A stretch of 64,000 nt of DNA from Pseudanabaena sp. FACHB-1998 (GTDB taxonomy: Bacteria; Cyanobacteriota; Cyanobacteriia; Pseudanabaenales; Pseudanabaenaceae), in the NCBI RefSeq assembly GCF_014696355.1, contig NZ_JACJQA010000028.1, forward strand, positions 62,001 to 126,000, in the 5' to 3' direction. Positions 36,309 to 44,127 of the stretch are shown here, piece by piece. Below the pieces are notes generated by a model. The model was not told the origin of the DNA. It did no database searches and saw nothing but the letters and a program-made list of their open reading frames with translations. Position 1 is the first letter of the stretch. Each line of letters begins with the position of its first letter. Position numbers and translations under genes: made by a program.

Positions 36309-36349
36309 AAAAAAGGTGAGGGGTGTGAAGCGCCCCTCACCTTTTTTTA
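36309..36349. terminator. Terminator hairpin of the PPC gene
   Basis: AAAAAAGGTGAGGGG pairs with CCCCTCACCTTTTTT around a GTGAAGCG-type centre. The right flank is the PPC gene stop. Confidence 0.85.
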
Positions 36350-36790
36350 GTTAATGGGACGAAGTTTAGTGACTTTCAGGGTAAATTTGCCGCCACTACT
36401 ACCACCAAAAGAGGAAACTCGCACAATATAGCTGCCTGATTGTCGCACCTTAAAAAAGATCAATGAATTGGTAGTATCGCCAATTGCATCATCATTTTCA
36501 GAAATTACTTCACCCTTGCTATCAATCAAACTTAAAACTGTATCAAAGCTTCCCGCATTAACTGTAATTTCTAGGCGTTCGTCTTTCTGGGCTGAAATCA
36601 AATAATCTCTAGCAAAACCCTTTTGCCCCGTGGGAATATCTTTGTCCGTGAGAATATCATTAACCTCTACCCCACTCCCGATCGCCGTGGGCTTATAAAC
36701 CGAGGCTCGACTTTGGGCGAAGACTTCCGCCCCTTCCGAATTTAAGCCCATAGTTATGCAGATAGCGATCGCCCCCAATTTAGCAATCAT
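36347..36790 (-). CDS. Secreted PPC-domain protein (bacterial pre-peptidase C-terminal)
   Basis: 147 residues from ATG 36790. Signal peptide (MIAKLGAIAICITMGLNSEG), then a PPC beta-sandwich: FARDYLISAQKDERLEITVN, AGSFDTVLSLIDSKGEVISENDDAIGDT and GSYIVRVSSFGGSSGGKFTLKV. The frame is open upstream to a GTG at 36904 overlapping the scpA stop. I reject that start because the extra region contains a 20-bp perfect hairpin of the same intergenic type, and the signal peptide begins only at 36790. Probably periplasmic or exported; PPC domains usually accompany a protease, but none is fused here. Confidence 0.78.
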   Translation of the reverse strand: MIAKLGAIAICITMGLNSEGAEVFAQSRASVYKPTAIGSGVEVNDILTDKDIPTGQKGFARDYLISAQKDERLEITVNAGSFDTVLSLIDSKGEVISENDDAIGDTTNSLIFFKVRQSGSYIVRVSSFGGSSGGKFTLKVTKLRPIN

Positions 36791-36800
36791 CGAAGTAAAC

Positions 36801-36857
36801 CAAGACAGAGATTTTAAATGGTGTGGCAAAGTCGCATCATTTAAAATCTCTGTCTTG
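36801..36857. repeat. 20-bp perfect hairpin between scpA and the PPC gene
   Basis: CAAGACAGAGATTTTAAATG pairs perfectly with 36838-36857 across a 17-nt centre. Same-strand genes flank it; it may terminate scpA. Confidence 0.82.
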
Positions 36858-36900
36858 ATTAAATTGCGGAACCCTAACGAGAGAAACAAAGGTAAATAAT

Positions 36901-37725
36901 TCACGAAACTTCTTTTAATTCAGGGAATTTTAATTGTAGTTGAGTTGAGTCTAACGTAGCATTTGAACCAACAACAAAGGCTATATCTGGGCTAGGTGCA
37001 GCTTTAACCGTTGGCACTATCTGGATCTTGCCATAAAATTCTGACTGATATAGCTCTACTTTGGATTGCGAAGACATCAGCAGTAACCCCCAAAATACGC
37101 CCACCCGATCATTAAATACTTCAGCCAAGGCAGTTATTTCAATCTCCTCATCGGGATGTAGCAAAAAATATCGTTCAATTTCCTCCACCATCTCCGATAG
37201 ATTCTCTTTGTGAGCAAGCTGGGCGATCGCTTTCATCGCAGCTTTACGCGCCATCTTCGTTTGAGTCGGGCGCTTAGCGGGCTTACTTATTTTGCGATCT
37301 ACTATTTCGGAGATTGCCTCTATCTGAGCAATTAATTCTTCGAGAGTGATGCGCCTTGCTTTTGGCGGTAGCGCCACAGGAAGGCGGCGTAACCTTTTAT
37401 CAAAGTCTGTCGGTAGTCTCAAGGTATGGGTAAGCATTTCCGCATCTAGTTCATCCTCTTCTGCGGTTACTTCCTCAGCTTGCTCGTAGGCAGCTTGGAT
37501 ATCAGATAAGGAGTTAGCCTTAAGCAATACCAACATGGCGGCATAGAGCATCGCCTGCCCCGAATCATATAAATCACGGCGATCGCTAACGATTAATCTT
37601 GATAAAAAACGATCTACCACATCAATCACCTGAACATCCCAAGGATCGATCTCACCTCTTTCCGCAAGGTCGATCAATAGGGCAATGGCATCTTTAGTAA
37701 CTGATTCGGCGATCGATATGGTCAT
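36901..37725 (-). CDS. scpA: Segregation and condensation protein A
   Basis: 274 residues from ATG 37725 (MTISIAESVTKDAIALLI). The longer frame from 37797 adds 24 residues unlike the family. Kleisin subunit linking SMC heads: N-terminal LLIDLAERGEIDPWDVQVIDVVDRFL, central acidic stretch (EQAEEVTAEEDELDAEM) and C-terminal winged-helix region with DRVGVFWGLLLMSSQSKVELYQSEFYG. Acts in chromosome compaction with Smc and ScpB, neither of which is in the window. Confidence 0.92.
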   Translation of the reverse strand: MTISIAESVTKDAIALLIDLAERGEIDPWDVQVIDVVDRFLSRLIVSDRRDLYDSGQAMLYAAMLVLLKANSLSDIQAAYEQAEEVTAEEDELDAEMLTHTLRLPTDFDKRLRRLPVALPPKARRITLEELIAQIEAISEIVDRKISKPAKRPTQTKMARKAAMKAIAQLAHKENLSEMVEEIERYFLLHPDEEIEITALAEVFNDRVGVFWGLLLMSSQSKVELYQSEFYGKIQIVPTVKAAPSPDIAFVVGSNATLDSTQLQLKFPELKEVS

Positions 37726-37859
37726 GGAGCTTACGGGAAGCGGATGTTTAAAAATATCACCGATTGCGGTGAAATAGCCAGTAATCTCAATTTTCAAATA
37801 TAAAACACCGAACCCAGTGACGCACGCTACGACTACGCCACTGGTATTGGCTCTGGTTT

Positions 37860-38207
37860 TTAATTTTTAGACTTATCTTCATCAATTTCAACATCGATCG
37901 CCGATGCCGAAACTAAACGTTTGCGCTCCTCAATTTCAGAACTCAGATTCTGGACTGTTTCTTGCAGATTTTGAATCTTCATATTTTGATTGCGTAATTC
38001 AATAGTCTTTTGCAGACCAGACCAGACGCTAAAAAACCAAGCTAATACCGCCCCTAAACCCATTGCTAAAATCAGTTCTACAGAGATCGGTGCAGCAACT
38101 TTAAGTTGAGGAATAATTTGGATAGATGCGGGGGAAGTATTCTCTAAGGCAAAGAGGACTAGGGCAAGAACTATGATAAAAATAAAGACGAAATTAAGCT
38201 GGCGCAC
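37860..38207 (-). CDS. LapA-domain (DUF1049) membrane protein
   Basis: 115 residues from a GTG start. Two membrane helices (about 5-23 and 42-64) are separated by ENTSPASIQIIPQLKVAAPISVEL, typical of the LapA/DUF1049 family, followed by a cytoplasmic coiled coil (about 68-100, LRNQNMKIQNLQETVQNLSSEIEERK). E. coli LapA helps regulate LPS synthesis; whether the cyanobacterial homologue does is not known. Lies 134 bp upstream of scpA on the same strand. Confidence 0.8.
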   Translation of the reverse strand: MRQLNFVFIFIIVLALVLFALENTSPASIQIIPQLKVAAPISVELILAMGLGAVLAWFFSVWSGLQKTIELRNQNMKIQNLQETVQNLSSEIEERKRLVSASAIDVEIDEDKSKN

Positions 38208-38324
38208 TGCGAGTAAACCTCTCTTCTAAAATCTTAGCTAATGGTTTATCAAACAATGCTCCTAATGTCTACCTCTAAATCAATAGCTCCAGCTTGACGC
38301 TTTTTTAAAATTTATCTGTAATAC

Positions 38325-38379
38325 AATCCAAAAAAGATAAGTGGCGGCGCAAAGCGCCGCCACTTATCTTTTTTGGATT
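38325..38379. terminator. 26-bp perfect hairpin
   Basis: AATCCAAAAAAGATAAGTGG... at 38325-38350 pairs perfectly with 38354-38379, loop AAA inside GCGC-AAA-GCGC. It lies between same-strand genes, just past the stop of the small membrane protein. Confidence 0.87.
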
Positions 38380-38389
38380 TTTTGATTGA

Positions 38390-38695
38390 CTAAGCTTTTA
38401 CGGCAGTTTTCCGAACTCCAGATATTTTAGAATTATTAATCTTAATTTCTTCTTCGGTTAAAGGCACAATATCAATGTGATTGAATAAAGTGGTGACAAA
38501 GGTAAACAATAAGAAAGGCAAAGATGTGACCACTATTAAGCCAACGGCTCCAAAGGAATAGATGGGTTTACTCATTAAAGACAAAGCCGAAGCAAGCGCA
38601 GCAAAAATTACGCCTAACCAGACAATTACCTGTCCTAAGATGTCGCTTAGGGTGAGGGTACAAACAAAGCGATATTTGCCAATGTTATTCATCAT
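38390..38695 (-). CDS. Small two-helix membrane protein, function unknown
   Basis: 101 residues. A cytosolic N-terminus (MNNIGKYRFVCTLTLSD) precedes two or three hydrophobic helices (about 19-41, 46-75) and a basic tail (KISGVRKTAVKA). I do not recognise the family. It reads as a genuine gene by codon use, an ATG start and a terminator hairpin placed right after its stop. Monocistronic; 267 bp of AT-rich DNA separates it from the divergent kinase gene. Confidence 0.55.
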   Translation of the reverse strand: MMNNIGKYRFVCTLTLSDILGQVIVWLGVIFAALASALSLMSKPIYSFGAVGLIVVTSLPFLLFTFVTTLFNHIDIVPLTEEEIKINNSKISGVRKTAVKA

Positions 38696-38962
38696 ATTTC
38701 ACCTGTTAGAGTACTTTTAAAGCTTTATTAATAAATCTAAATTTGGACTTTATTCTTGATTTACCCACATCTGCGTATTAAACAAATGAGGTTTCTTTAA
38801 AATCAAAAGTCCAATCAAATCACAATTAAAAGATATACAAATAGATTTTTAAAAGGCTTGCTTTGCTATCTTTTTAAAAAACTATTTGGGTTTATGGTCT
38901 TAACTCAACAGTATACGAAGAGTATTTAAATTTTAGGGTTACGTTTTATTGAGAGGATAGAT

Positions 38963-39817
38963 ATGTGGAAAGAAATCGCGATCGCCATTTCGCAAGCAAC
39001 AGGAGAAAAATTCACCATTGATCGCCGCCAAGGACAATCGGGTGGTTGTATTAATCAGACCACCAAAGTTTGTGATGATCAGCGTCAATTTTTTGTCAAA
39101 ACCAATAATATTAATTGCTTGGAAATGTTTGAAGCTGAAGCGATCGCCCTTAAACAAATCTATGCCACCCAAAAAATTCGTGTACCACAGCCCATCTGCT
39201 GGGGAAGCGCTGGCGATAGTGCATACTTAGTGATGGAGTGTCTGGAGTTGGGCGGTCGACAAGATTGGGAAGCAATGGGACATCATTTGGCAGCAATGCA
39301 TCAAGTGAAAAGCGATCGCTTTGGTTGGGATCGCGCCAATACTATCGGTGCAACACCTCAAATCAACCATTGGACAAATAATTGGATCGACTTTTGGCGA
39401 GAATATCGCCTTGGTTTTCAGATCCATTTAGCCAAGCGTAAGGGTTGGACTTGTCCGATCGCTGAGGAAAAAATCTATGCTACTTTGCCAAGATTCTTTG
39501 ACAATTATCAACCGCAACCTTCGATGGTGCATGGAGACTTGTGGGGCGGAAATGCTGCCTTTGTGGATGGCGAACCCGTAATTTTTGATCCCGCCTTATA
39601 TTTTGGCGATCGCGAAGTGGATTTGGCGATGACCGAATTATTCGGCGGTTTTCCTGCCCAATTTTATCGCGCCTACCAAGCGGCTTATCCTCTAGATGCT
39701 GGCTATGCACAACGTAAAACTTTGTATAACCTCTATCACATCCTCAATCATTACAATCTTTTTGGTGGCGGCTACGGCTCCCAAGCAAGTCGCATGATTG
39801 AGTCAATATTCAAATAA
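38963..39817 (+). CDS. Fructosamine/ketosamine kinase family protein
   Basis: 284 residues, full length for the FN3K family, which phosphorylates protein-bound ketosamines (deglycation). Visible: GQSGGCINQTTKV (P-loop-like), FFVKTNNINCLEMFEAEA (ATP Lys), the catalytic loop MVHGDLWGGNAAF (about 189-201) and FDPALYFGDREVDLAMTELFGG (metal Asp). The last codons form one arm of the terminator hairpin. The final stretch plus terminator is duplicated downstream at 39852-39935. Confidence 0.92.
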   Translation: MWKEIAIAISQATGEKFTIDRRQGQSGGCINQTTKVCDDQRQFFVKTNNINCLEMFEAEAIALKQIYATQKIRVPQPICWGSAGDSAYLVMECLELGGRQDWEAMGHHLAAMHQVKSDRFGWDRANTIGATPQINHWTNNWIDFWREYRLGFQIHLAKRKGWTCPIAEEKIYATLPRFFDNYQPQPSMVHGDLWGGNAAFVDGEPVIFDPALYFGDREVDLAMTELFGGFPAQFYRAYQAAYPLDAGYAQRKTLYNLYHILNHYNLFGGGYGSQASRMIESIFK

Positions 39818-39854
39818 AAAAGGGCGCTTCGCGCCCTTTTTTATTTGAATATTG
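39804..39854. terminator. 24-bp perfect hairpin spanning the kinase stop codon
   Basis: 39804-39827 pairs perfectly with 39831-39854, loop TTC in GCGC-TTC-GCGC. The left arm includes the codons for Ile-Phe-Lys and the stop. Confidence 0.88.
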
Positions 39855-39902
39855 GTGGTGGCTATGGCTCCCAAGCAAGTCGCATGATTTAAGCAATTTG
39901 CC

Positions 39903-39935
39903 AATAAAAAATGGCGCTATGCGCCCTTTTTTATT
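39903..39935. terminator. Second-copy terminator hairpin
   Basis: AATAAAAAATGGCGC pairs with GCGCCCTTTTTTATT with one mismatch, loop TAT. The right arm overlaps the stop of the minus-strand gene ending at 39931. Confidence 0.8.
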
Positions 39936-40572
39936 CAGTCTCAACTACAGGCGATCGCAAACATAAATAAATCAAAGCACCCACTAAAGGCACGAGGGCA
40001 ATAAATGTAAAAAAGCGATCATCAGTCATGCCCCGTCTTTCCATGTCATCGCTTAGTAACCAAGGAAATAGTAACGAAAGCATACAAAAATCCAAGCTCA
40101 TCACATGGATAAATCGGCTAGTTTGCCATTGCTGAATAAAATCTGCCCAATTTCCTGAATAAAATCCATAGACCAAAAAGTACAAAGCGATCGCCGAAAT
40201 CGCGATCGCCGTTAACCTTGAATCTAAAATCTTCGTTCCCCACCCCTTCTTACCCGTAAAAGTGGGGTTTGGTTCGCGTAAGCCAAAGTAAGGCAAGAGG
40301 GCAAAGGCTCCGACTGCAAAAGATAGGGTCGCAAATAGCCAAGCGGGTACTTTTTGCCCACGTCCATCCGTTGCCAGCATACAAGCGAAAACTAAAGGAA
40401 AAACTCCCATCAAATTAAACAAAGCCACAATGTAAGCATTAGTACTTTGCCAATCCCCAGCGATAAGTTTTTGGATTAATGTAAATGTCTCAGGTCGATC
40501 AGGTGGCGCAAAAATAAAAGCATAGACCGAGAATAAAATCCAAACTAACCAAAATCCCAATTTTTCAGACAT
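39931..40572 (-). CDS. Cyanobacterial six-helix membrane protein, function unknown
   Basis: 213 residues with about six membrane helices: 5-23, 46-66, 78-98, 120-140, 153-171 and 190-208. FAPPDRPETFTLIQKL and the NLMGVFPLVFACMLATDGRGQKVPAW segment look like a conserved cyanobacterial/plastid membrane family, but no function is known to me. Located downstream of cdsA on the same strand with a hairpin between. Confidence 0.65.
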   Translation of the reverse strand: MSEKLGFWLVWILFSVYAFIFAPPDRPETFTLIQKLIAGDWQSTNAYIVALFNLMGVFPLVFACMLATDGRGQKVPAWLFATLSFAVGAFALLPYFGLREPNPTFTGKKGWGTKILDSRLTAIAISAIALYFLVYGFYSGNWADFIQQWQTSRFIHVMSLDFCMLSLLFPWLLSDDMERRGMTDDRFFTFIALVPLVGALIYLCLRSPVVETE

Positions 40573-40585
40573 AAATTTTTCTTAG

Positions 40586-40642
40586 TTTAAACTTATTGTA
40601 GAAAAGCGTCCCGATGGGACGCTTTTCTACAATAAGTTTAAA
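40586..40642. terminator. 27-bp perfect hairpin after cdsA
   Basis: TTTAAACTTATTGTAGAAAA... at 40586-40612 pairs perfectly with 40616-40642, loop GAT. It begins 2 bp from the cdsA stop codon and probably terminates it. Confidence 0.87.
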
Positions 40643-40643
40643 T

Positions 40644-41552
40644 CTACACCCGATTCACCAATGGCAAAATCAGGGTCACAAAGTAATAAACCAAGGGAGC
40701 CGTAAATACATAGCTATCGGCACGATCTAAAATACCGCCATGTCCGGGCATGATCTGCCCTGAATCCTTAACCCCAGCATCTCTTTTCATCATTGATTCT
40801 GTCAGATCTCCTAACAGCCCCGCAATCCCGATTAATAAGCCCAAAATTGCGCCCAAGAGCCACCACTCATGCCAACCTAAGCTAAAAGCCCAAATTACCG
40901 CAGTCGCGCAGCAACAAATTAATCCTGCGATCGCCCCTTCTACGGTTTTTTTAGGACTGATATCTGATAAACGAGTACGTCCAAACACCTTGCCAAATAT
41001 ATAAGCTCCCACATCTGAAGCCCAAATACAGCAAAAGCCCATCAGCACATAAATACAGCCATTAGAAACAGGAAAAGTAATCCGCAACCAACTAAGCTGT
41101 TCTAGACTGCGTAACTGATTAAAAAAATCAAACTGTTGTAGGCGATCGCTAACTTCAAACAATGCCCCATCGCCAATACCGCGAATCCTTACCCAGAAGC
41201 TCGGCAAATAACCGCCATAAAACAAGCCCAGAATAGATGCAGAAATATCGGAAATAGTGGCAATCCTTCGTTGAAAAAGTAGATAAAAACAAATAAAAGT
41301 ACCCGCGATCGGAATTACCGCATCCGCAAGCTCTACCTTTAATTGCGAAACAATTAGCAGTGCTAGACTCACAAAAATTGTGATTTTGCTGGCTGGGACA
41401 ATTTCCTTGGCACGCACAAGGGCAAAATATTCCCTCTCACCAAAAACCACCAACAGCGCAAAGGCTGCGGTAAACGCCCAACCACCTAGCGCGATCGCCG
41501 CCAACGCCAGCGGAATGACTAACAAGGCACTAATAATGCGAGTCCAAGGCAT
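40644..41552 (-). CDS. cdsA: Phosphatidate cytidylyltransferase
   Basis: 302 residues from ATG 41552 (MPWTRIISALLVIPLALA); an upstream TTG at 41570 is less likely. Makes CDP-diacylglycerol from phosphatidate and CTP in the cytoplasmic membrane. About eight membrane helices. The C-terminal family signature is visible: SDVGAYIFGKVFGRTRLSDISPKKTVEG, then the GDLTESMMKRDAGVKDSG region and IMPGHGGILDRADS. Confidence 0.95.
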   Translation of the reverse strand: MPWTRIISALLVIPLALAAIALGGWAFTAAFALLVVFGEREYFALVRAKEIVPASKITIFVSLALLIVSQLKVELADAVIPIAGTFICFYLLFQRRIATISDISASILGLFYGGYLPSFWVRIRGIGDGALFEVSDRLQQFDFFNQLRSLEQLSWLRITFPVSNGCIYVLMGFCCIWASDVGAYIFGKVFGRTRLSDISPKKTVEGAIAGLICCCATAVIWAFSLGWHEWWLLGAILGLLIGIAGLLGDLTESMMKRDAGVKDSGQIMPGHGGILDRADSYVFTAPLVYYFVTLILPLVNRV

Positions 41553-41989
41553 GAAAATAGCACAACTCAAAAAGTGGACAGGTTCAATATAATAATCACT
41601 AATCTGATGTCATACGCATTCACTCAAGTGTCGTTATACTTTTGTGAATTAAAAATCAAACCCAATTAGGGTTTTATAGCTGCCGCCATTCTTGGTAGCG
41701 TAGCCATTTTGGGTTTTGGTATCAATTAATGGGAATGTCTATAAAGACTTATAAACATTCCCATGCATAATACTCCGATCAATAGTTGAAGCAACTAAAT
41801 CGTTATGCAAATTTGCGAATTCAATCAAGTTGAGACAATGCGTGCCTCAGCTTGATCTTGATTTAACCAAATATGCGTTATAAAGTGAATAATTAATGAA
41901 GTAAGGCTTTGTCCTACCTTGATAATTATTCACTGGCAAGGAATTAACATTGATCGACTTGATCGACTATAGCTATAAGTCAAAACTTT
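41553..41989. other. Gene-free stretch between cdsA and the J-domain gene
   Basis: Divergent promoter region, 437 bp. It contains the second dispersed-repeat copy (41675-41722), a 10-bp inverted repeat ATGGGAATGT/ACATTCCCAT (41729-41764), and GTGAATAATTA/TAATTATTCAC (41885-41933). No ORF is supported. Confidence 0.55.
41675..41722. repeat. Dispersed repeat fragment, copy 2
   Basis: TATAGCTGCCGCCA as at 24250, followed by an inverted copy (41707-41722) of the 16-mer found at 24272-24287. Confidence 0.6.
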
Positions 41990-42490
41990 ATGACTAAAAC
42001 CTATTACGCAATTCTTGGCGTGCCCCCTTGGGCTACTGAAATTGATATTCGTCGAGCCTACCGCGATCTAAGTAAGCTTTACCACCCTGACACAACCCAA
42101 CTCCCGAAGGATGAAGCTGTTGATAATTTTCGCCAAATCAACGAGGCTTACGCCACCCTTAGCAATCCTGAGCGTCGTAGCGCCTACGATCGCCGAATTC
42201 AATTTTCGCGCTTTCAATATAGCAACTCAAGTTCTAGCCGTGATGTCAATAACAATAGTGTAGAATTACAAAACCGAGCACCCAAAAATTTGCAAACCGT
42301 TGATGATGATGGGCTACCCACCGAACGACCATTATCTGGGGCAGAGCTATTTGCGCTCCTGTTAATTGGTGCTACTCTAGTAGCCTGTTTAGCTCTCGCG
42401 ATCATTGTTGCATGGTTGCGTGGCGATCGCCTTTTTCCCGAAGCGATCGCGCCCTTATCCAGCATTGTAATTAATGCCATTAACTTGTAA
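41990..42490 (+). CDS. J-domain protein with C-terminal membrane helix
   Basis: 166 residues. J domain at residues 3-65 (YYAILGVPPWATEIDIRRAY, YHPDTTQ with the HPD tripeptide, FRQINEAYATLSNPERRSAYD), a linker rich in Ser/Asn, and one C-terminal membrane helix (about 120-145, LFALLLIGATLVACLALAIIVAWL). No Gly/Phe or zinc-finger region, so it is a type III J protein that would recruit Hsp70 to a membrane. Followed 34 bp later by the DUF3143 gene, an arrangement I associate with cyanobacteria. Confidence 0.88.
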   Translation: MTKTYYAILGVPPWATEIDIRRAYRDLSKLYHPDTTQLPKDEAVDNFRQINEAYATLSNPERRSAYDRRIQFSRFQYSNSSSSRDVNNNSVELQNRAPKNLQTVDDDGLPTERPLSGAELFALLLIGATLVACLALAIIVAWLRGDRLFPEAIAPLSSIVINAINL

Positions 42491-42524
42491 TAATTGTAAT
42501 AAAATTTCCGTACAATCGTCACCT

Positions 42525-42797
42525 ATGGCGCTTCCCTCACCCACCACCCCCCTTTACAACCATCCCCTACCAGCCCTAGAAGCATGGTTAGATGATCAAG
42601 GATGTTCTCAAGACAAGTCAAACCCCAATGTCTGGCGCGTTACGCGTCCCTCTTGGCAAGCAGAAATCATCATGGATGTTGAAGATATCCGTGTACGTTA
42701 CATCCGAGACGGATTTGGTAGTAAAGAAATTCAAAGAGCTTTCCCTTATTCTTTGAGTCGTCAGGATGTAGAGGACGCAATTTTTACTGGGCCCTAA
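42525..42797 (+). CDS. DUF3143 domain-containing protein
   Basis: 90 residues from ATG 42525 (an upstream in-frame TTG/ATG frame opens at 42474 but covers the intergenic gap). Matches DUF3143: PLYNHPLPALEAWLDDQGC, WRVTRPSWQAEIIMDVEDIRVRYI and the FPYSLSRQDVEDAIFTGP ending. Soluble, function unknown; probably co-transcribed with the J-domain gene. Confidence 0.85.
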   Translation: MALPSPTTPLYNHPLPALEAWLDDQGCSQDKSNPNVWRVTRPSWQAEIIMDVEDIRVRYIRDGFGSKEIQRAFPYSLSRQDVEDAIFTGP

Positions 42798-43024
42798 TCA
42801 AAAAAATTATCAACACTCCGAAAGTTTGCTAGTATGTAGCTAGAACTAGAAAAAGTAAAGATTTCAACTGGTTGTTAATAGAGCCAGTTACTAAATTAAT
42901 TTGATTAATCAGCTTTGGTAATTTATCAATAGTTGTTTTTAATTATCACCATTGATGACGAAGCTACACATAAGTCATTCTATGGTTTTACAAAAGTTTC
43001 CCACCCTAATTTGATGTTTTTAAT

Positions 43025-43039
43025 ATGGAGGTTCATTGA
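43025..43039 (+). promoter_or_regulatory. Strong Shine-Dalgarno and minimal overlapping ORF at the asd start
   Basis: TATGGAGGTTCATTGAG: GGAGG lies 5 nt before the TTG start of asd (43036). An ATG at 43025 opens a four-codon frame (Met-Glu-Val-His) whose TGA stop overlaps that TTG. Confidence 0.5.
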
Positions 43040-44052
43040 GTAGGAAATATAACGTTGCCATTCTCGGAGCAACAGGTGCGGTTGGTACGGAACTTCTAGC
43101 ATTGCTGGAAGAAAGAAATTTTCCTGTTGGGAGTTTAAAGGTTTTAGCCTCAGAGCGATCGGCTGGGAAGACGATTAGCTTTGCAGGTAAATCCCTAATT
43201 ATTGAAGCTGTTACAGAATCATCCTTTGATAGTGTGGATATCGTTCTTGCCTCTGCGGGTGGTAGTATTTCCAAAAAATGGCTACCGATCGCCGCCAAAG
43301 CGGGAGCAGTATCTATCGATAACTCCAGTGCTTTTCGGATGCATCCCGATGTTCCCCTAATTGTGCCAGAAGTCAATCCTGAAGCTGCGGCTCACCACAA
43401 GGGCATCATCGCTAATCCCAACTGCACGACGATTTTATTAAATGTTGCAGTATATCCTCTGCATTTAGTGCAACCAATTAAGCGTATTGTTGCCTCTACT
43501 TACCAATCTGCTAGCGGCGCAGGCGCAATGGCAATGGAAGAGGTTAAAATCCAAGCTCAAGCTATTCTCAATGGGGAACCTGCTGTACCAGAGATTTTGC
43601 CCTATCCTCTTGCATTTAATCTTTTCCCTCATAACTCGCCGATGACGGATAACGCCTATTGCGAAGAAGAGATGAAAATGGTGAATGAAACTCGCAAGAT
43701 TTTTGGCGATCCTGATATTCGGGTCACTGCAACCTGTGTACGGGTTCCCGTATTGCGAGCGCATTCTGAAGCAATTAACCTAGAGTTTCAGCATCCCTTT
43801 AATCCCGATAAAGCGAGAGAGATTTTGGCAACCGCCCCTGGGGTAAAGCTAGTCGAAGACTTCAGCAAAAATTATTTTCCGATGCCCATTGATGCTAGCG
43901 GCAAAGATGATGTGTTAGTCGGAAGAATTCGTCAGGATATTTCCCATCCTAATTGTCTGGAGTTATGGCTATGTGGTGATCAAATTCGTAAAGGCGCTGC
44001 TCTTAATGCTGTCCAGATCGCCGAATTACTTATTGCTAAGTCCCTTATCTAA
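43036..44052 (+). CDS. asd: Aspartate-semialdehyde dehydrogenase
   Basis: 338 residues starting at TTG with a strong GGAGG. NADPH-dependent reduction of aspartyl phosphate, feeding lysine/DAP, threonine and methionine. VAILGATGAVGTELLALLEE (cofactor loop), NPNCTTILLN (catalytic Cys about 134), SGAGAMAMEE, CVRVPVLRAHSEAINLEF and the DVLVGRIRQD ending are typical. First gene of asd-dapA-rnj, 75 bp before dapA. Confidence 0.96.
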   Translation: MSRKYNVAILGATGAVGTELLALLEERNFPVGSLKVLASERSAGKTISFAGKSLIIEAVTESSFDSVDIVLASAGGSISKKWLPIAAKAGAVSIDNSSAFRMHPDVPLIVPEVNPEAAAHHKGIIANPNCTTILLNVAVYPLHLVQPIKRIVASTYQSASGAGAMAMEEVKIQAQAILNGEPAVPEILPYPLAFNLFPHNSPMTDNAYCEEEMKMVNETRKIFGDPDIRVTATCVRVPVLRAHSEAINLEFQHPFNPDKAREILATAPGVKLVEDFSKNYFPMPIDASGKDDVLVGRIRQDISHPNCLELWLCGDQIRKGAALNAVQIAELLIAKSLI

Positions 44053-44127
44053 TAAGTTTTTTACCTAATCCAATAAGCAGCACGCTGCATTACTTATTGG
44101 TCAGCAAGCTTCTACTTAAGAGTATCT

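Larger units (their letters stand above)
39762..39935 (+). repeat. Tandem 84-bp duplication of gene end plus terminator (90-bp period)
   Basis: 39762-39845 (the last 18 kinase codons, stop and hairpin) matches 39852-39935 without gaps and with scattered substitutions (about 15). Both copies keep CTCCCAAGCAAGTCGCATGA and the hairpin. The second copy is a coding remnant outside any gene and now acts as the terminator region of the convergent gene at 39931. Confidence 0.88.

Noticed and set aside
36791-36904. Longer PPC protein starting at GTG 36904, overlapping the scpA stop
   Set aside because: The added region is mainly a 20-bp perfect hairpin of the intergenic type, and the signal peptide begins at 36790.
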